Origin: Psychromicrobium silvestre
GTDB lineage: Bacteria; Actinomycetota; Actinomycetes; Actinomycetales; Micrococcaceae
DNA: 64,000 nucleotides
Assembly: GCF_013408295.1 (NCBI RefSeq)
Contig: NZ_JACBYQ010000001.1
Coordinates: 186,001 to 250,000, forward strand
Direction of reading: 5' to 3'
The notes below the pieces were generated by a model. That model searched no databases. It was not told where the DNA came from and worked only from the letters and a program-made list of their open reading frames with translations. Positions 55,373 to 62,908 of this stretch are shown here, piece by piece (within the stretch, counting starts at the first letter, position 1; every line of letters starts with the position of its first letter). Made by a program: the position numbers and the translations under genes.

Positions 55373-56899
55373 TTAGTGACTAGCTAGGCTCTCGGCATAG
55401 CTCAGCAAGGTGCGGACGGCGACGCCGGTTCCTTGCTTAGGCGTGTAACCATAGGCGCCGGATTCGTTGAAGGCGGGGCCGGCGATGTCCAAGTGAGCCC
55501 AAGGAATTTGCTCCTCGGTGTTCTTGGCCGTACCGACAAATTCCCGCAGGAAGACTGCCGCGGTCATCATGCCCCCCATTTTCTCGCCGATATTAGCCAG
55601 ATCCGCCACCGGGGAATCCAGGCTGGCTCGGAGTTCTTCGGGTAGTGGCATTTGCCAGAACAATTCCCCGGCGGTGTTGGCTGCCGAAACAATCGCGGCG
55701 CTCACCTCGTCGTCACCCATCACGCCCGCGACCCGGTTACCCAGCGCGATCATCTGAGCGCCGGTCAAGGTCGCGACGTCCAGGATCACGTCTGGGTGTT
55801 CCGCAGAGCCAGCAGCCAGTCCATCGGCCATTACCAGGCGACCTTCGGCGTCGGTATTGAGCACCTCCACGGTTTTGCCACCAAAGATGGTGATCACATC
55901 GGAGGGGCGGCCTGCGGTGGCGGACGGCATGTTCTCCGCCAGGCATAGCCAGGCAGTGATCTTGAGCGGAAGGCCCAGCTCTGCGGCGGCCAAGGTAGCG
56001 GTGAGAATAGCTGCCGCTCCGGCCATATCGCATTTCATGGTGGTCATCCCGGTCGGCGGCTTGAGGGAGAGTCCACCCGAATCGAAGGTGATGCCCTTGC
56101 CGACTAGCGCCAGGTGTCGCTTGGCCTTGAGCGGGGAATATTCCACTTTGACCAGTCGCGGCGGGCGAGAGGAACCCTTGCCAACGCCCAGGATGCCGCC
56201 GTAGCCATCCTTCTCCAAGCGCTTCTCGTCTAGCACGGTGATCTTAACCGGCAGACCCTTGGCCAGGTCCTTGGCAGACTGAGCGAAAGTTTCCGGGTAG
56301 AGGTGGCTGGGCGGCTCGTTGACCAGGGTGCGAGTGTCATTGACGGCCTTGCCCACAGCGGTGGCTCGATCGAGTACCGTTTTGGCGGCTCGGGCGTTGA
56401 CCGAGGTAGCGATGCTGACGTTCTTCACCGCATCTTTCACTGCATCGGGGTTGCTGCGGCGAGCCTGGTAGCTGTACGCGCCCAGCGCCGCGCCCTCGGC
56501 AACCGCGGTAAGTTCCGCAACGCCAGGTGCAGGCAGGGCCAGGATTACGGTGTCTAAGCCGGCGAGCTGGCGGATCGCGGAACCGGCGGCCCGGCGGAGT
56601 GCCTCACCGCTGGGGGCGCCACCTTCAACTGGGCCGAGGCCAATCAATACCAGGACGCTGGCCTTGATGCTGGAGAGCGAAGGTAGCCGGCGTACCTCAT
56701 CTGCTGCGCCGCTAATTCCGAGCAGGGGCAGAGAATCGCTGAGTGCAGCGGCTTCTTGTTCGGTTAGTGGGTGGTCCAGCAGGACGGCACCTTCGGCACC
56801 TTTCGCTACCCCGATCACCAGCGCGTCGCCGTCGAGAGAGCTAATCGTGCTGGCTTTGGAGCTCACCGAGGTGAGTGAAACGACGTTGTTCTTGACCAT
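55373..56899 (-). CDS. pepA: Leucyl aminopeptidase PepA (M17)
   Basis: Cytosolic zinc/manganese aminopeptidase. The start at 56899 (MVKNNVVSL), after GAGGA, gives 508 aa; a GTG five codons earlier is a less likely start. The N-terminal macro-like domain (1-170) precedes the M17 catalytic domain with GKGITFDSGGLSLKP near 265, MKCDMAGAAA, the metal/catalytic motif NTDAEGRLVMADGL near 350 and TGAQMIALGNRVAGVM. All metal ligands seem present. It is divergent from the PAC2 gene, with a 212-bp gap. Confidence 0.95.
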   Translation of the reverse strand: MVKNNVVSLTSVSSKASTISSLDGDALVIGVAKGAEGAVLLDHPLTEQEAAALSDSLPLLGISGAADEVRRLPSLSSIKASVLVLIGLGPVEGGAPSGEALRRAAGSAIRQLAGLDTVILALPAPGVAELTAVAEGAALGAYSYQARRSNPDAVKDAVKNVSIATSVNARAAKTVLDRATAVGKAVNDTRTLVNEPPSHLYPETFAQSAKDLAKGLPVKITVLDEKRLEKDGYGGILGVGKGSSRPPRLVKVEYSPLKAKRHLALVGKGITFDSGGLSLKPPTGMTTMKCDMAGAAAILTATLAAAELGLPLKITAWLCLAENMPSATAGRPSDVITIFGGKTVEVLNTDAEGRLVMADGLAAGSAEHPDVILDVATLTGAQMIALGNRVAGVMGDDEVSAAIVSAANTAGELFWQMPLPEELRASLDSPVADLANIGEKMGGMMTAAVFLREFVGTAKNTEEQIPWAHLDIAGPAFNESGAYGYTPKQGTGVAVRTLLSYAESLASH

Positions 56900-57111
56900 G
56901 GAAAAGTTCCTCACTGCCGGGGTTCTGATTCCTTTTGATCGTAGCCGCTATCGCTCGCTGGTGTGCAAGGGCTTTGTTCGCTCCCGGAGAACTCTTCAGT
57001 GATGCGGAATGATTCGCCCGCTGCGCTACGTTTAGAAAGAGAAGCAGGCTGAAGGATAGGACCGAATGCGGAGATTCCGACGGCCGCCATCGGATGTACG
57101 GAGGAACCGGG

Positions 57112-58059
57112 ATGAAAGAAATTAGATACGAGCCCTTTTTAGACCCGACGACTCTCTATGCCACCAACGATGCCTTGCTGCACGACGGCGGGCTCAAGGG
57201 TTTGAATTTGCTGATGGGCTTCAGCGGGTTCTCGGATGCTGGTCAGGTGGTCAGTCAAGTGACCGCCGAATTGCTCGGCCAAGTTGATCCCGAACCGATT
57301 CCGGTGGCCTCCTTCGATATCGATCAGCTCATTGACTACCGATCCCGCAGGCCGCAGATCAGCTTCGTCGAGGATCACCTCACCGACTACCAGCAGCCCA
57401 GGCTGACGCTTTACAAGCTCGTTGATGGCCTCGGCCAACCTTTCCTTTACCTGACCGGGAACGAGCCGGACCTGCAATGGGAACGCTTCAGTGCCGCCGT
57501 CGTTGGTCTGGTGCAAAGCTTGGACGTGAATCTAGTGGCCTGGGTGCATTCGATTCCGATGCCCGTTCCACATACCCGTCCGATCGGGGTCACCGTGCAC
57601 GGCAATCGGCCCGATCTAATCGAGGGCATGTCCTCCTGGAAGGCTACTGTGCAGTTGCCCTCTGCCATCGGACATTTACTTGAAGTGCGGCTTACCGAAG
57701 CCGGGCGTAATATCGCCGGTTATGCCGTGCACGTTCCGCACTACCTGGCCGACGCCGAGTACCCCAGGGCAGCGGTGGCCGCACTGGAGTATTTGGGTGC
57801 CGCGGCCTCGCTGATGCTGCCCACCGATCGGCTGCGTGAATCCGGGCGAGAGGTGGAACGGCAAATCGCAGCGCAGGTTGAGGGCTCTGTCGATGTGCAG
57901 GGTGTGGTGAGCAAACTGGAGGAGCAATACGACGAGCGGCAGCAGGATGTTCCGGTGCGTTCCCTGTTGGCGGGGGAGGACGATGAGCTGCCCGATGCGG
58001 ACGAGCTAGGGGCGGCCATTGAGGCGTACTTGGCGAATCGGGACGATCAGGGCCGTTAG
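57112..58059 (+). CDS. PAC2 family protein
   Basis: A 315-aa protein of the PAC2 family, named after proteasome assembly chaperones. ATG 57112 follows GGAGGAACC. The N-terminus has LKGLNLLMGFSGFSDAGQVV, then FDIDQLIDYRSRRPQISFVE, LTGNEPDLQWERF and a long helical C-terminus with Asp/Glu (LAGEDDELPDADELGAAIEA). The family is widespread in actinobacteria, including those with a 20S proteasome; whether this species has a proteasome is not seen here. Role inferred only from the family. Confidence 0.9.
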   Translation: MKEIRYEPFLDPTTLYATNDALLHDGGLKGLNLLMGFSGFSDAGQVVSQVTAELLGQVDPEPIPVASFDIDQLIDYRSRRPQISFVEDHLTDYQQPRLTLYKLVDGLGQPFLYLTGNEPDLQWERFSAAVVGLVQSLDVNLVAWVHSIPMPVPHTRPIGVTVHGNRPDLIEGMSSWKATVQLPSAIGHLLEVRLTEAGRNIAGYAVHVPHYLADAEYPRAAVAALEYLGAAASLMLPTDRLRESGREVERQIAAQVEGSVDVQGVVSKLEEQYDERQQDVPVRSLLAGEDDELPDADELGAAIEAYLANRDDQGR

Positions 58060-58108
58060 TGCGGTAGCTGGATTCGCTTGAACCTGTACGCTGCCCCAAA
58101 AACGCCTT

Positions 58109-58492
58109 CTACCGTTTCGGCTGGCGGATGTTCGGCTGGCGAAGAAAATGAGCCGCGAAGGTAATGGCCAGCGCTATTGGGGTTGCTGTGAGCAATGGTG
58201 CGCCGAGTGAGGCGTAGTTGATGATCCAGGGGAGTGGTATTACTCGACCCTCGTCGGGCGAATAGATCTGATATGACGGATCTACCGTGACAGCCTGAAG
58301 GGTGAATGAAGCGGTTAGCCCGAAGACCGTTAGAGGAATCAGCAGACAGTCCAGTGCCCAGAGCGCAATCAACCAGGGGCTATAAATCCTTCGACCTTCT
58401 TCAGCGGGGACTTCCGCTTCGCTCAATGGCTCCCCGGCTTCGTCTACCTCTTGAAATTGGATCAATTCCGATCGCTGATTTTCAATAGCCAT
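58109..58492 (-). CDS. Orphan membrane protein, about 127 aa
   Basis: Starting from ATG 58492 (MAIENQRSELIQFQEVDEAG) the protein has an acidic N-terminal tail (about 1-37) and two or three hydrophobic spans (near 39-60, 82-100, 105-120). A GTG-type longer start at 58510 adds six residues. No domain recognised. It points toward the PAC2 gene with a 49-bp gap. The atypical base use relative to neighbours is mild. Confidence 0.65.
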   Translation of the reverse strand: MAIENQRSELIQFQEVDEAGEPLSEAEVPAEEGRRIYSPWLIALWALDCLLIPLTVFGLTASFTLQAVTVDPSYQIYSPDEGRVIPLPWIINYASLGAPLLTATPIALAITFAAHFLRQPNIRQPKR

Positions 58493-58627
58493 GCCCAAGT
58501 CTAAGCACAACTGCGCATAACGAACGAGGTCGTCCCAGTCATCGGGATTTTCCTTATCCTTTCGCCAGATACTCGGGGTTGTTCTTAAATAGTCTGCTGA
58601 TTCCTTGGTGCCCGAATCGATGAGCGG

Positions 58628-58870
58628 TTGGGTAACTTCTCAGTTACCCAAGCAAACCGCGAATTTTATTGGATTCCCGGGGACGAGCATCGCGAAGGTA
58701 CAGAAGATCGAAGAGCGTCGTCGCTCTTGAAGACACTGATGTTCACGGTGCTTGACGTGTTGGGAGGTTCTCTTGAAGATGCGGTACAAAAATCCGCCGA
58801 GGATGTAGTCGGTTTCAAGTTCGCGGACGTGTTGTCTGGGAATAGGATGCTTTACAGGAGTGCCATCTGA
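58628..58870 (+). CDS. Possible orphan 80-aa protein
   Basis: A frame of 80 codons from a TTG at 58628. The product is soluble (MGNFSVTQANREFYWIPGDE, then a helical part LLKTLMFTVLDVLGGSLEDA) with no known motif. No clear ribosome-binding site precedes it, and the next ORF begins inside its last codons (11-bp overlap), which would allow translational coupling. It could also be the 3' remnant of a lost gene. Confidence 0.4.
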   Translation: MGNFSVTQANREFYWIPGDEHREGTEDRRASSLLKTLMFTVLDVLGGSLEDAVQKSAEDVVGFKFADVLSGNRMLYRSAI

Positions 58871-59153
58871 TAAGGAGCATGTTGTGGAGGTTGAGAGTGT
58901 TGACGAGAGGGACATGGCTCTTATCACGCCAAGGCCATCCTTCCGAGTCATCGATATATGGCTAAACCCAAAGGACGGGACGTGGGATAGGACGCATGCC
59001 CACAACATCACCGCCGCCAGTCTCTTCGAGGTTCAGGAGTGGGTTAGATCAAATCACCAAAACTGCGATAAATCCGAAGTCTACATTTACGCTCAATTTA
59101 CTCTTAGCGAACGAAATTTTATTTTGCTTGAAACCGTTATTCATCGCACTTAG
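58860..59153 (+). CDS. Orphan 97-aa protein overlapping the previous ORF
   Basis: GTG at 58860 is 2-3 nt after ACAGGA and within the previous frame. The product MPSDKEHVVEVESVDERDMA is soluble and acidic at the start, then RPSFRVIDIWLNPKDGTWDR and HNITAASLFEVQEWVRSNHQ, ending ERNFILLETVIHRT; it looks like a compact alpha/beta protein such as an immunity protein, without proof. Codon use is clearly protein-like and lower in GC, which marks the start of the accessory region. Confidence 0.55.
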   Translation: MPSDKEHVVEVESVDERDMALITPRPSFRVIDIWLNPKDGTWDRTHAHNITAASLFEVQEWVRSNHQNCDKSEVYIYAQFTLSERNFILLETVIHRT

Positions 59154-59309
59154 AACCATGCTGGTCGCGAAATAAAACTATTATGGGATTGTCAATAGTA
59201 TCCGAAGAGTAGGGACTTATACAGCTGAGCGCAGAAGCTCGGCAGTAGGTCGTGGAGCGCCGCAGTGGTGCAGGGAGATCTGGCTGATGGCTAATGGTAA
59301 GCTCACGCT

Positions 59310-59477
59310 ATGAGCTTGCGAATAAGGCGTGCAGTAACCGCTGTTATCGTTGTTGTAGTGGGCTTCGCTGCCTATGATTTCGGTAAATACTTAGATGCGC
59401 TTCTGGGTCTATTTCTGACACTCGTAATCGTTTTGGCGGGTGGGTTTGTTATTGTGGGCTGGATAAATAAGAAATAG
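59310..59477 (+). CDS. Small membrane protein, 55 aa
   Basis: ATG 59310 to TAG 59477. The basic start MSLRIRRAVTAVIVVVVGFA runs into a first membrane span, then AYDFGKYLDALLGLFLTLVI and a second span ending GGFVIVGWINKK. No Shine-Dalgarno sequence is obvious. It is the first of several tiny membrane proteins in this part of the window, and looks like the small immunity-like or envelope proteins often found beside secreted peptides. Confidence 0.6.
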   Translation: MSLRIRRAVTAVIVVVVGFAAYDFGKYLDALLGLFLTLVIVLAGGFVIVGWINKK

Positions 59478-59596
59478 CCTCAATTAAATGTTGACGTGGA
59501 AAAATCTTTAGTTAGCCGTTCCTGAGAGATGCACAACCGACCTATTGAAGTAGATGTTCGAGCCCCCGAAGCCTATGGGCGGTAGGGCGCTGGTTT

Positions 59597-59824
59597 GACT
59601 GGTCCTGCACAGGTGCTGGTTTTGTCGGGTTTCCTCACATTGGGGGTGGTGGCTCTTTTGCGGTGGTGAGGGTTCTTGCAGGCTGGGGTGATGGAAGAGG
59701 AAAAGCCGTCATTGTTTTCTGCGGGGTCGGGAGATCCGGCTGTGGGTAGTTCTGGGCGGGGTGTTGGGACTTTGTCGATTAATAGTCCTGAGGATCTGCT
59801 GGGGTACTTGCCACATGCTTTGGG
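59597..59824 (+). repeat. Left copy of a DUF4192 5'-end direct repeat
   Basis: Bases 59597-59824 match 63773-64000 with four mismatches in 228 (offset 4176). The repeat includes about 94 bp upstream of the gene start and the first 134 bp of coding sequence, and may go on past the end of the window. Confidence 0.93.
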
Positions 59825-60194
59825 TTATTGGCCGGAGTGCTCGCTGATGGTTTTGGGGTTGAAGGGTAAGCAGGCGGGTGCGAGTTTGCGGCTGGATTTG
59901 CCGGATCGGCACGGTTCCGAAGAGGAGTGCCTGCATTATGCGAGCCAGTTGGTGGCTTGTCTCACCTCGAGTGTGCCTGGTTCTGAGGCGATTGCGGTGG
60001 ATGGGGTTGTGTTGGCGTTGTTTACCGGACTTGATTGGCGGGACGGCGAAGACCCTGGCTATGACCGGTTAATGACTTGCCTGCTGAGGGAGCTGGATAT
60101 TGCGGGGATGTCCGTCCGGGAAGCTTGGTGGATCGGCCAAACAAGCTGGCAAGATTCGTTACAACACACACCTACTTGTCAGTGTCTAAGTTGA
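59691..60194 (+). pseudogene. Truncated DUF4192 gene, left copy
   Basis: ATG 59691 (MEEEKPSLFSAGSGDPAVGS) opens a DUF4192 protein: SINSPEDLLGYLPHALGYWP near residue 32, then ASLRLDLPDRHGSEEECLHY and VREAWWIGQTSWQDSLQ. After about residue 155 the family sequence ends and the frame stops at 60194 after TPTCQCLS, where normal members are about twice as long. It is therefore the 5' half of the gene cut off at the island edge. The second copy at 63867 may be intact. Confidence 0.75.
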
Positions 60195-60206
60195 TAGCGC
60201 GAACAA

Positions 60207-60244
60207 ATAAGGGGTGTCTGACCAACCGGTCAGACACCCCTTAT
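60207..60244. terminator. Perfect hairpin terminator at the island's left edge
   Basis: A perfect 17-bp stem (60207-60223 with 60228-60244) around a 4-nt AACC loop. It is 5 nt beyond the stop of the leftward small membrane gene and followed on that strand by TTTGTT. It would also stop rightward reading from the truncated DUF4192 gene. Confidence 0.85.
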
Positions 60245-60249
60245 CGCTG

Positions 60250-60366
60250 CTAGCGATCTTTCTTGTTTTGGCTCCTTAGCCAAGCTACAAGTCCTACTAC
60301 AGCCGCAACGATTACTACAACGATTGCAACAATGATGATTATTGTCGTCGGATTAAAAGCTCTCAT
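60250..60366 (-). CDS. Tiny membrane protein, 38 aa
   Basis: Reads MRAFNPTTIIIIVAIVVVIV then AAVVGLVAWLRSQNKKDR: one long hydrophobic span with a polar basic end, a bitopic miniprotein. It lies 12 nt after the secreted protein gene (60379-61104) on the same strand and ends at the perfect terminator, so the two share an operon. The arrangement (secreted protein then tiny membrane protein) recurs at 62530/62909. No family recognised; an immunity or export helper role would fit but is unproven. Confidence 0.65.
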   Translation of the reverse strand: MRAFNPTTIIIIVAIVVVIVAAVVGLVAWLRSQNKKDR

Positions 60367-60378
60367 ATATCCATTCAA

Positions 60379-61104
60379 TCACGGTGAGGTGTCCCAGCGG
60401 CTTCCATCACGAACATAGAAGGTTAGCGACACCGTAGTGGTGCCTATACCGCCACCGGTCACAAGATAACTAGTCCTGGCTCGGGCAGGGCTGCTACCGA
60501 CCTGCGTTCCAGTAAGAACTTCCATCGTTGGACCCGACGCCGAGCCTGCTGTGGATATCCAGGCACCGTAGATTCGTGTGATTTTCGCGGCGAAGGAAGG
60601 GTTGTTCCCGTTGCTTCCTAGTCGCCCATCGGCTTCAAACTCAATCGTAAGTGTTGCTTGGTCTGTCCGGACCTTGCACCCAGTGAACGGGAAAACGCCA
60701 ACACCGCTCTGATCGGAACAGCCTCCAATTGAAAAGGGGGTTGCTGCTCCGGGGGTGATTCGCTTGGGTATCTCAAAAGATGACTTTGAGATAGACCCAT
60801 CTGCGAACGTCTTGGTGGTGACTGCAAAACCGTTCTCGGTCTTCGATGTCTCCGAAACAGGGCTGCCGCTGGTCTGGGAGAGGGGTAATATACCCTTCTT
60901 AAGATTTACAATCATCCTGTTGATTGCTGCTTTGTTCATACCAAGATTTGTTGCCCTATCGCGATAGAACTGCTCATCTGCCTGCGATAGTTTGGCGGTC
61001 GATGCTGTTGCTGCGGGCGGAGGGGCGGCAAGTGCCGTACTGCCACCAATCAAACTACCCACCACCAATGCACCGGCAAGGATTGATCTACTTAATATTC
61101 TCAT
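60379..61104 (-). CDS. Secreted protein of unknown function, 241 aa
   Basis: Begins after AGGTGGGA with a Sec signal peptide (MRILSRSILAGALVVGSLIG, cleavage after ALA near residue 27). The mature protein has a helical stretch (KLSQADEQFYRDRATNLGMN) and then a Thr/Ser/Gly-rich beta region with two Cys (GGCSDQSG and FTGCKVR) and many Thr-Thr strands (GGGIGTTTVSLTFYVRDGSR). No anchor. It resembles the 23,915 secreted protein only in style. Function unknown. Confidence 0.78.
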   Translation of the reverse strand: MRILSRSILAGALVVGSLIGGSTALAAPPPAATASTAKLSQADEQFYRDRATNLGMNKAAINRMIVNLKKGILPLSQTSGSPVSETSKTENGFAVTTKTFADGSISKSSFEIPKRITPGAATPFSIGGCSDQSGVGVFPFTGCKVRTDQATLTIEFEADGRLGSNGNNPSFAAKITRIYGAWISTAGSASGPTMEVLTGTQVGSSPARARTSYLVTGGGIGTTTVSLTFYVRDGSRWDTSP

Positions 61105-61260
61105 ATTCCCACCTAGTTAGTTATTTTGGTTAATTCCACTATCTCTAACTACGGCTTTATTATCAAAAAATAAAGTCGATGAAGTAATTCGAACATTCAA
61201 GTCTGAAAATGGTCTGGGAATGTGCTGGGAAAATCATCGAAATGGTGATTAAATAAAATG

Positions 61261-61302
61261 GCAGTCCCAACCACTTCTACGGGGTGGTTGGGACTGCTTT
61301 TT
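61261..61302. terminator. Strong bidirectional hairpin terminator
   Basis: A perfect 14-bp stem (61261-61274 with 61284-61297), 9-nt loop, followed by TTTTT on the plus strand and TTTTATTT on the minus strand. It directly follows the stop (61301-61303) of the broken leftward gene 61301-61586. Confidence 0.85.
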
Positions 61303-61586
61303 ATGTGAGTGGGATTAATTTGTTAACCATGAGATAGGTTGGCGTGGCAGGCGATCCGGTGCGGTAGCTGATCTGCCCAGCTTGCGCGCCTGATGTGCTT
61401 GAGGAGATGAGCAGTGTCCCGCGCCCATCGCCTGTATCGCAGTGTAGAAGCGCTGAGTATAGGGGGTCGGGCTGCTACTGGCAGAGTAGCGTTCCCGGTA
61501 CCGCCCAAGTCGACTACACCAGTAATCCCAACCGAGATAAGTAGCCTCAAAGTCTCTGCGTCCATGACCACATCTAAGCACGGCAC
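61301..61586 (-). pseudogene. Secreted-protein-like gene with a one-base frameshift
   Basis: From a GTG at 61586 the minus strand reads MPCLDVVMDAETLRLLISVG and TGVVDLGGTGNATLPVAARP; at a run of five C (plus-strand G at 61462-61466) the sense moves by one base and continues LYSALLHCDTGDGRGTLLIS, then SSTSGAQAGQISYRTGSPAT and PTYLMVNKLIPLT before TAA at 61301. Removing one C makes a single 90-odd residue protein. Its C-terminus resembles that of the fragment at 63155-63340 (both end PLT next to a terminator). A programmed shift or a sequencing error is possible; a decayed gene is most likely. Confidence 0.5.
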
Positions 61587-62025
61587 TTGCTGGGGGTACT
61601 ATTGCGCAATTTTGGGAAAAACAGATTTGCCACGCCGACGACACGCCCAAAAATCTAAGTGCGTAAGTACTCCACAGCTTGTGGATATCTAGATCAAAAG
61701 TGGCGGAAGTTCGCGGCTCAGTCGAACCGATAGCTGTGGACTACTTGGGGAAAAATTACATGAATGTAATACATCATGTGGGGGTAGGAGAAAGTGTCGG
61801 ACACTATATGTAGACTTAAGCACGAAGGGCCAAGCGCTCGAACGCTTGACCCTTCAAAACAGGCAGACCGCCTCATGTTTAAAGGAACATGAAACAGTCT
61901 CGAACCGTTTGATTTGTGTTGATTACAAGTCTCAGCCTACGAGTGAGGCTGTCGGAGTGTCAATTAGGCACACCGTCTCGGTGACGGATCGGAAGGTCTA
62001 CCCCTAACAGAAGGGAGACCCGATA
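61587..62025. other. Long non-coding leader with dyads and a hairpin
   Basis: No gene seen in 440 bp. It holds dyads: CCACA/TGTGG at 61672-61684; ACATG and ATGTA with their inverse (61758-61779, one-base bulge); the perfect palindrome GTGTCGGACAC (61794-61804); and a 12-bp stem with one mismatch (61825-61836 with 61843-61854). The dyads look like operators. The stretch from about 61,860 would be the 5' leader of the small ORF at 62026, with short stems at CATGTT/AACATG and CAGCCT/AGGCTG. Promoter not identified. Confidence 0.5.
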
Positions 62026-62082
62026 ATGAGGATTCGTATCCGCATTCGTCGGACCATCCGAATTCGTCCTGTCCGCCTCTAG
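62026..62082 (+). CDS. 18-aa alternating Arg/Ile peptide ORF
   Basis: ATG 62026 follows AAGGGAG by 8 bases and encodes MRIRIRIRRTIRIRPVRL, then TAG. Eight of 18 residues are Arg and five are Ile, arranged mainly as Arg-Ile repeats; the codons for Arg (AGG, CGT, CGC, CGG, CGA) and Ile (ATT, ATC) vary, so the repeat is at protein, not simply DNA, level. A cationic amphipathic strand of this kind could be antimicrobial, membrane- or ribosome-binding, or a regulatory leader peptide. I do not know it. The DNA also contains the weak dyad CGGACCATCCG. Confidence 0.55.
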   Translation: MRIRIRIRRTIRIRPVRL

Positions 62083-62177
62083 CGGGTAGCAGTTGTTAGA
62101 AGTAACGGCCTAGCTGAGCTTGCGCTCGGAGCCGGTTAGGTCTTCCAACAATTTTCTATCTGAAAGTGGTAACAAAA

Positions 62178-62306
62178 ATGGCAAATTCGAAGCAGACGAG
62201 TCAGGTAATCGCACGCAAGGCAAGCAGCATCCTTCGGGATGGAAGGTCTAGCGCGCGGTCTAAGGCTGTTGCGGGGAGCGCTCTGGCGCAGACCAAGAAG
62301 AAGTAA
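62178..62306 (+). CDS. Small basic Ser/Ala/Lys-rich protein, 42 aa
   Basis: ATG 62178 to TAA 62306, MANSKQTSQVIARKASSILR and DGRSSARSKAVAGSALAQTK then KK. It is strongly basic and matches, from memory, a family of tiny conserved proteins of shape KxASxxLRDGRSSxxxKxVAGSALxQ found in many bacteria, often near mobile or phage-like regions; no function is known to me. The ribosome-binding site (GAAAGTGG) is weak. It lies 95 bp after the Arg/Ile ORF and ends 17 nt before a terminator, so the two may share one transcript. Confidence 0.7.
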   Translation: MANSKQTSQVIARKASSILRDGRSSARSKAVAGSALAQTKKK

Positions 62307-62323
62307 TCTGATCTAGAAATTCG

Positions 62324-62359
62324 GTGGACCCAATCATTCTCAGGGATGGTTGGGTCCAC
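62324..62359 (+). terminator. Terminator after the 42-aa gene
   Basis: GTGGACCCAA (62324-62333) pairs perfectly with TTGGGTCCAC (62350-62359), extended inward by four pairs including one G-T. It is followed by TTCATAATTTA. It starts 17 nt after the stop of the 42-aa gene. Confidence 0.78.
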
Positions 62360-62529
62360 TTCATAATTTAAGAATGACCTCATATATGCTGAATCATTCA
62401 AACCTTTAATCTACCGTTATGACCTCTTTTATTAATATTTCAGATTCCTTCAAGGTTGGATTGATGTTCTTAAGGAAGCGGTTAGTTTGCCAACTAGATG
62501 AAACAATTAAGAACCAAAGGAGTGTTCAA

Positions 62530-62904
62530 GTGAGTGGAATTAAGAAACTAATTATCGGGTTGGTTCTGTCTGTAAGTGTCCTCTTCGGAACCGTCGCAGT
62601 GGCTAGCCCACCTTCAGGAAGCACAGCAGACGGCAACTATGCTCAGTGCATCCTTGGAGCAACTGTTCAGGACTGGGCGAATAAGAATCCCCGCGACTGT
62701 ACTACAGCAGGAACCTGCGCTTTACTGAAGGATTGGCAAGTGGTGTTGAGGATCAATGGTGGCAACGGGACTGTGTAGGACAATGTTGCTAGGGGGTACC
62801 AGGCTGTTCAGAATTGGTGTGCCTCCAACAGCTTCACATGCGCTATCGTTACCTCAGTTGGGGTAACTCTAACGGCACCGCTGTTGTCTATAGCAAGGAG
62901 TTGA
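62530..62904 (+). pseudogene. Secreted protein gene with an in-frame TAG
   Basis: GTG 62530, 8 nt after AAAGGAG, gives MSGIKKLIIGLVLSVSVLFG with a Sec signal (cleavage after AVA, about residue 25), then SPPSGSTADGNYAQCILGAT and CTTAGTCALLKDWQVVLRIN. The frame meets TAG at 62776-62778 (82 aa), but continues in the same frame for 41 more codons with protein-like sequence (DNVARGYQAVQNWCASNSFT, CAIVTSVGVTLTAPLLSIAR) to TGA 62904, 4 nt before the next gene. Either the gene has a nonsense mutation or the stop is read through. Five cysteines in total suggest a disulfide-stabilised secreted protein. Confidence 0.6.
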
Positions 62905-62908
62905 TCGC

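Noticed and set aside
61672-61690. DnaA box or plasmid origin near TGTGGATAT
   Set aside because: A single imperfect box without a cluster, AT-rich unwinding element or rep gene; dnaA/dnaN are not in the window.
62201-62401. A 66-codon minus-strand frame over the 42-aa gene
   Set aside because: It runs through the terminator stem and opposite a better ORF; no ribosome-binding site.
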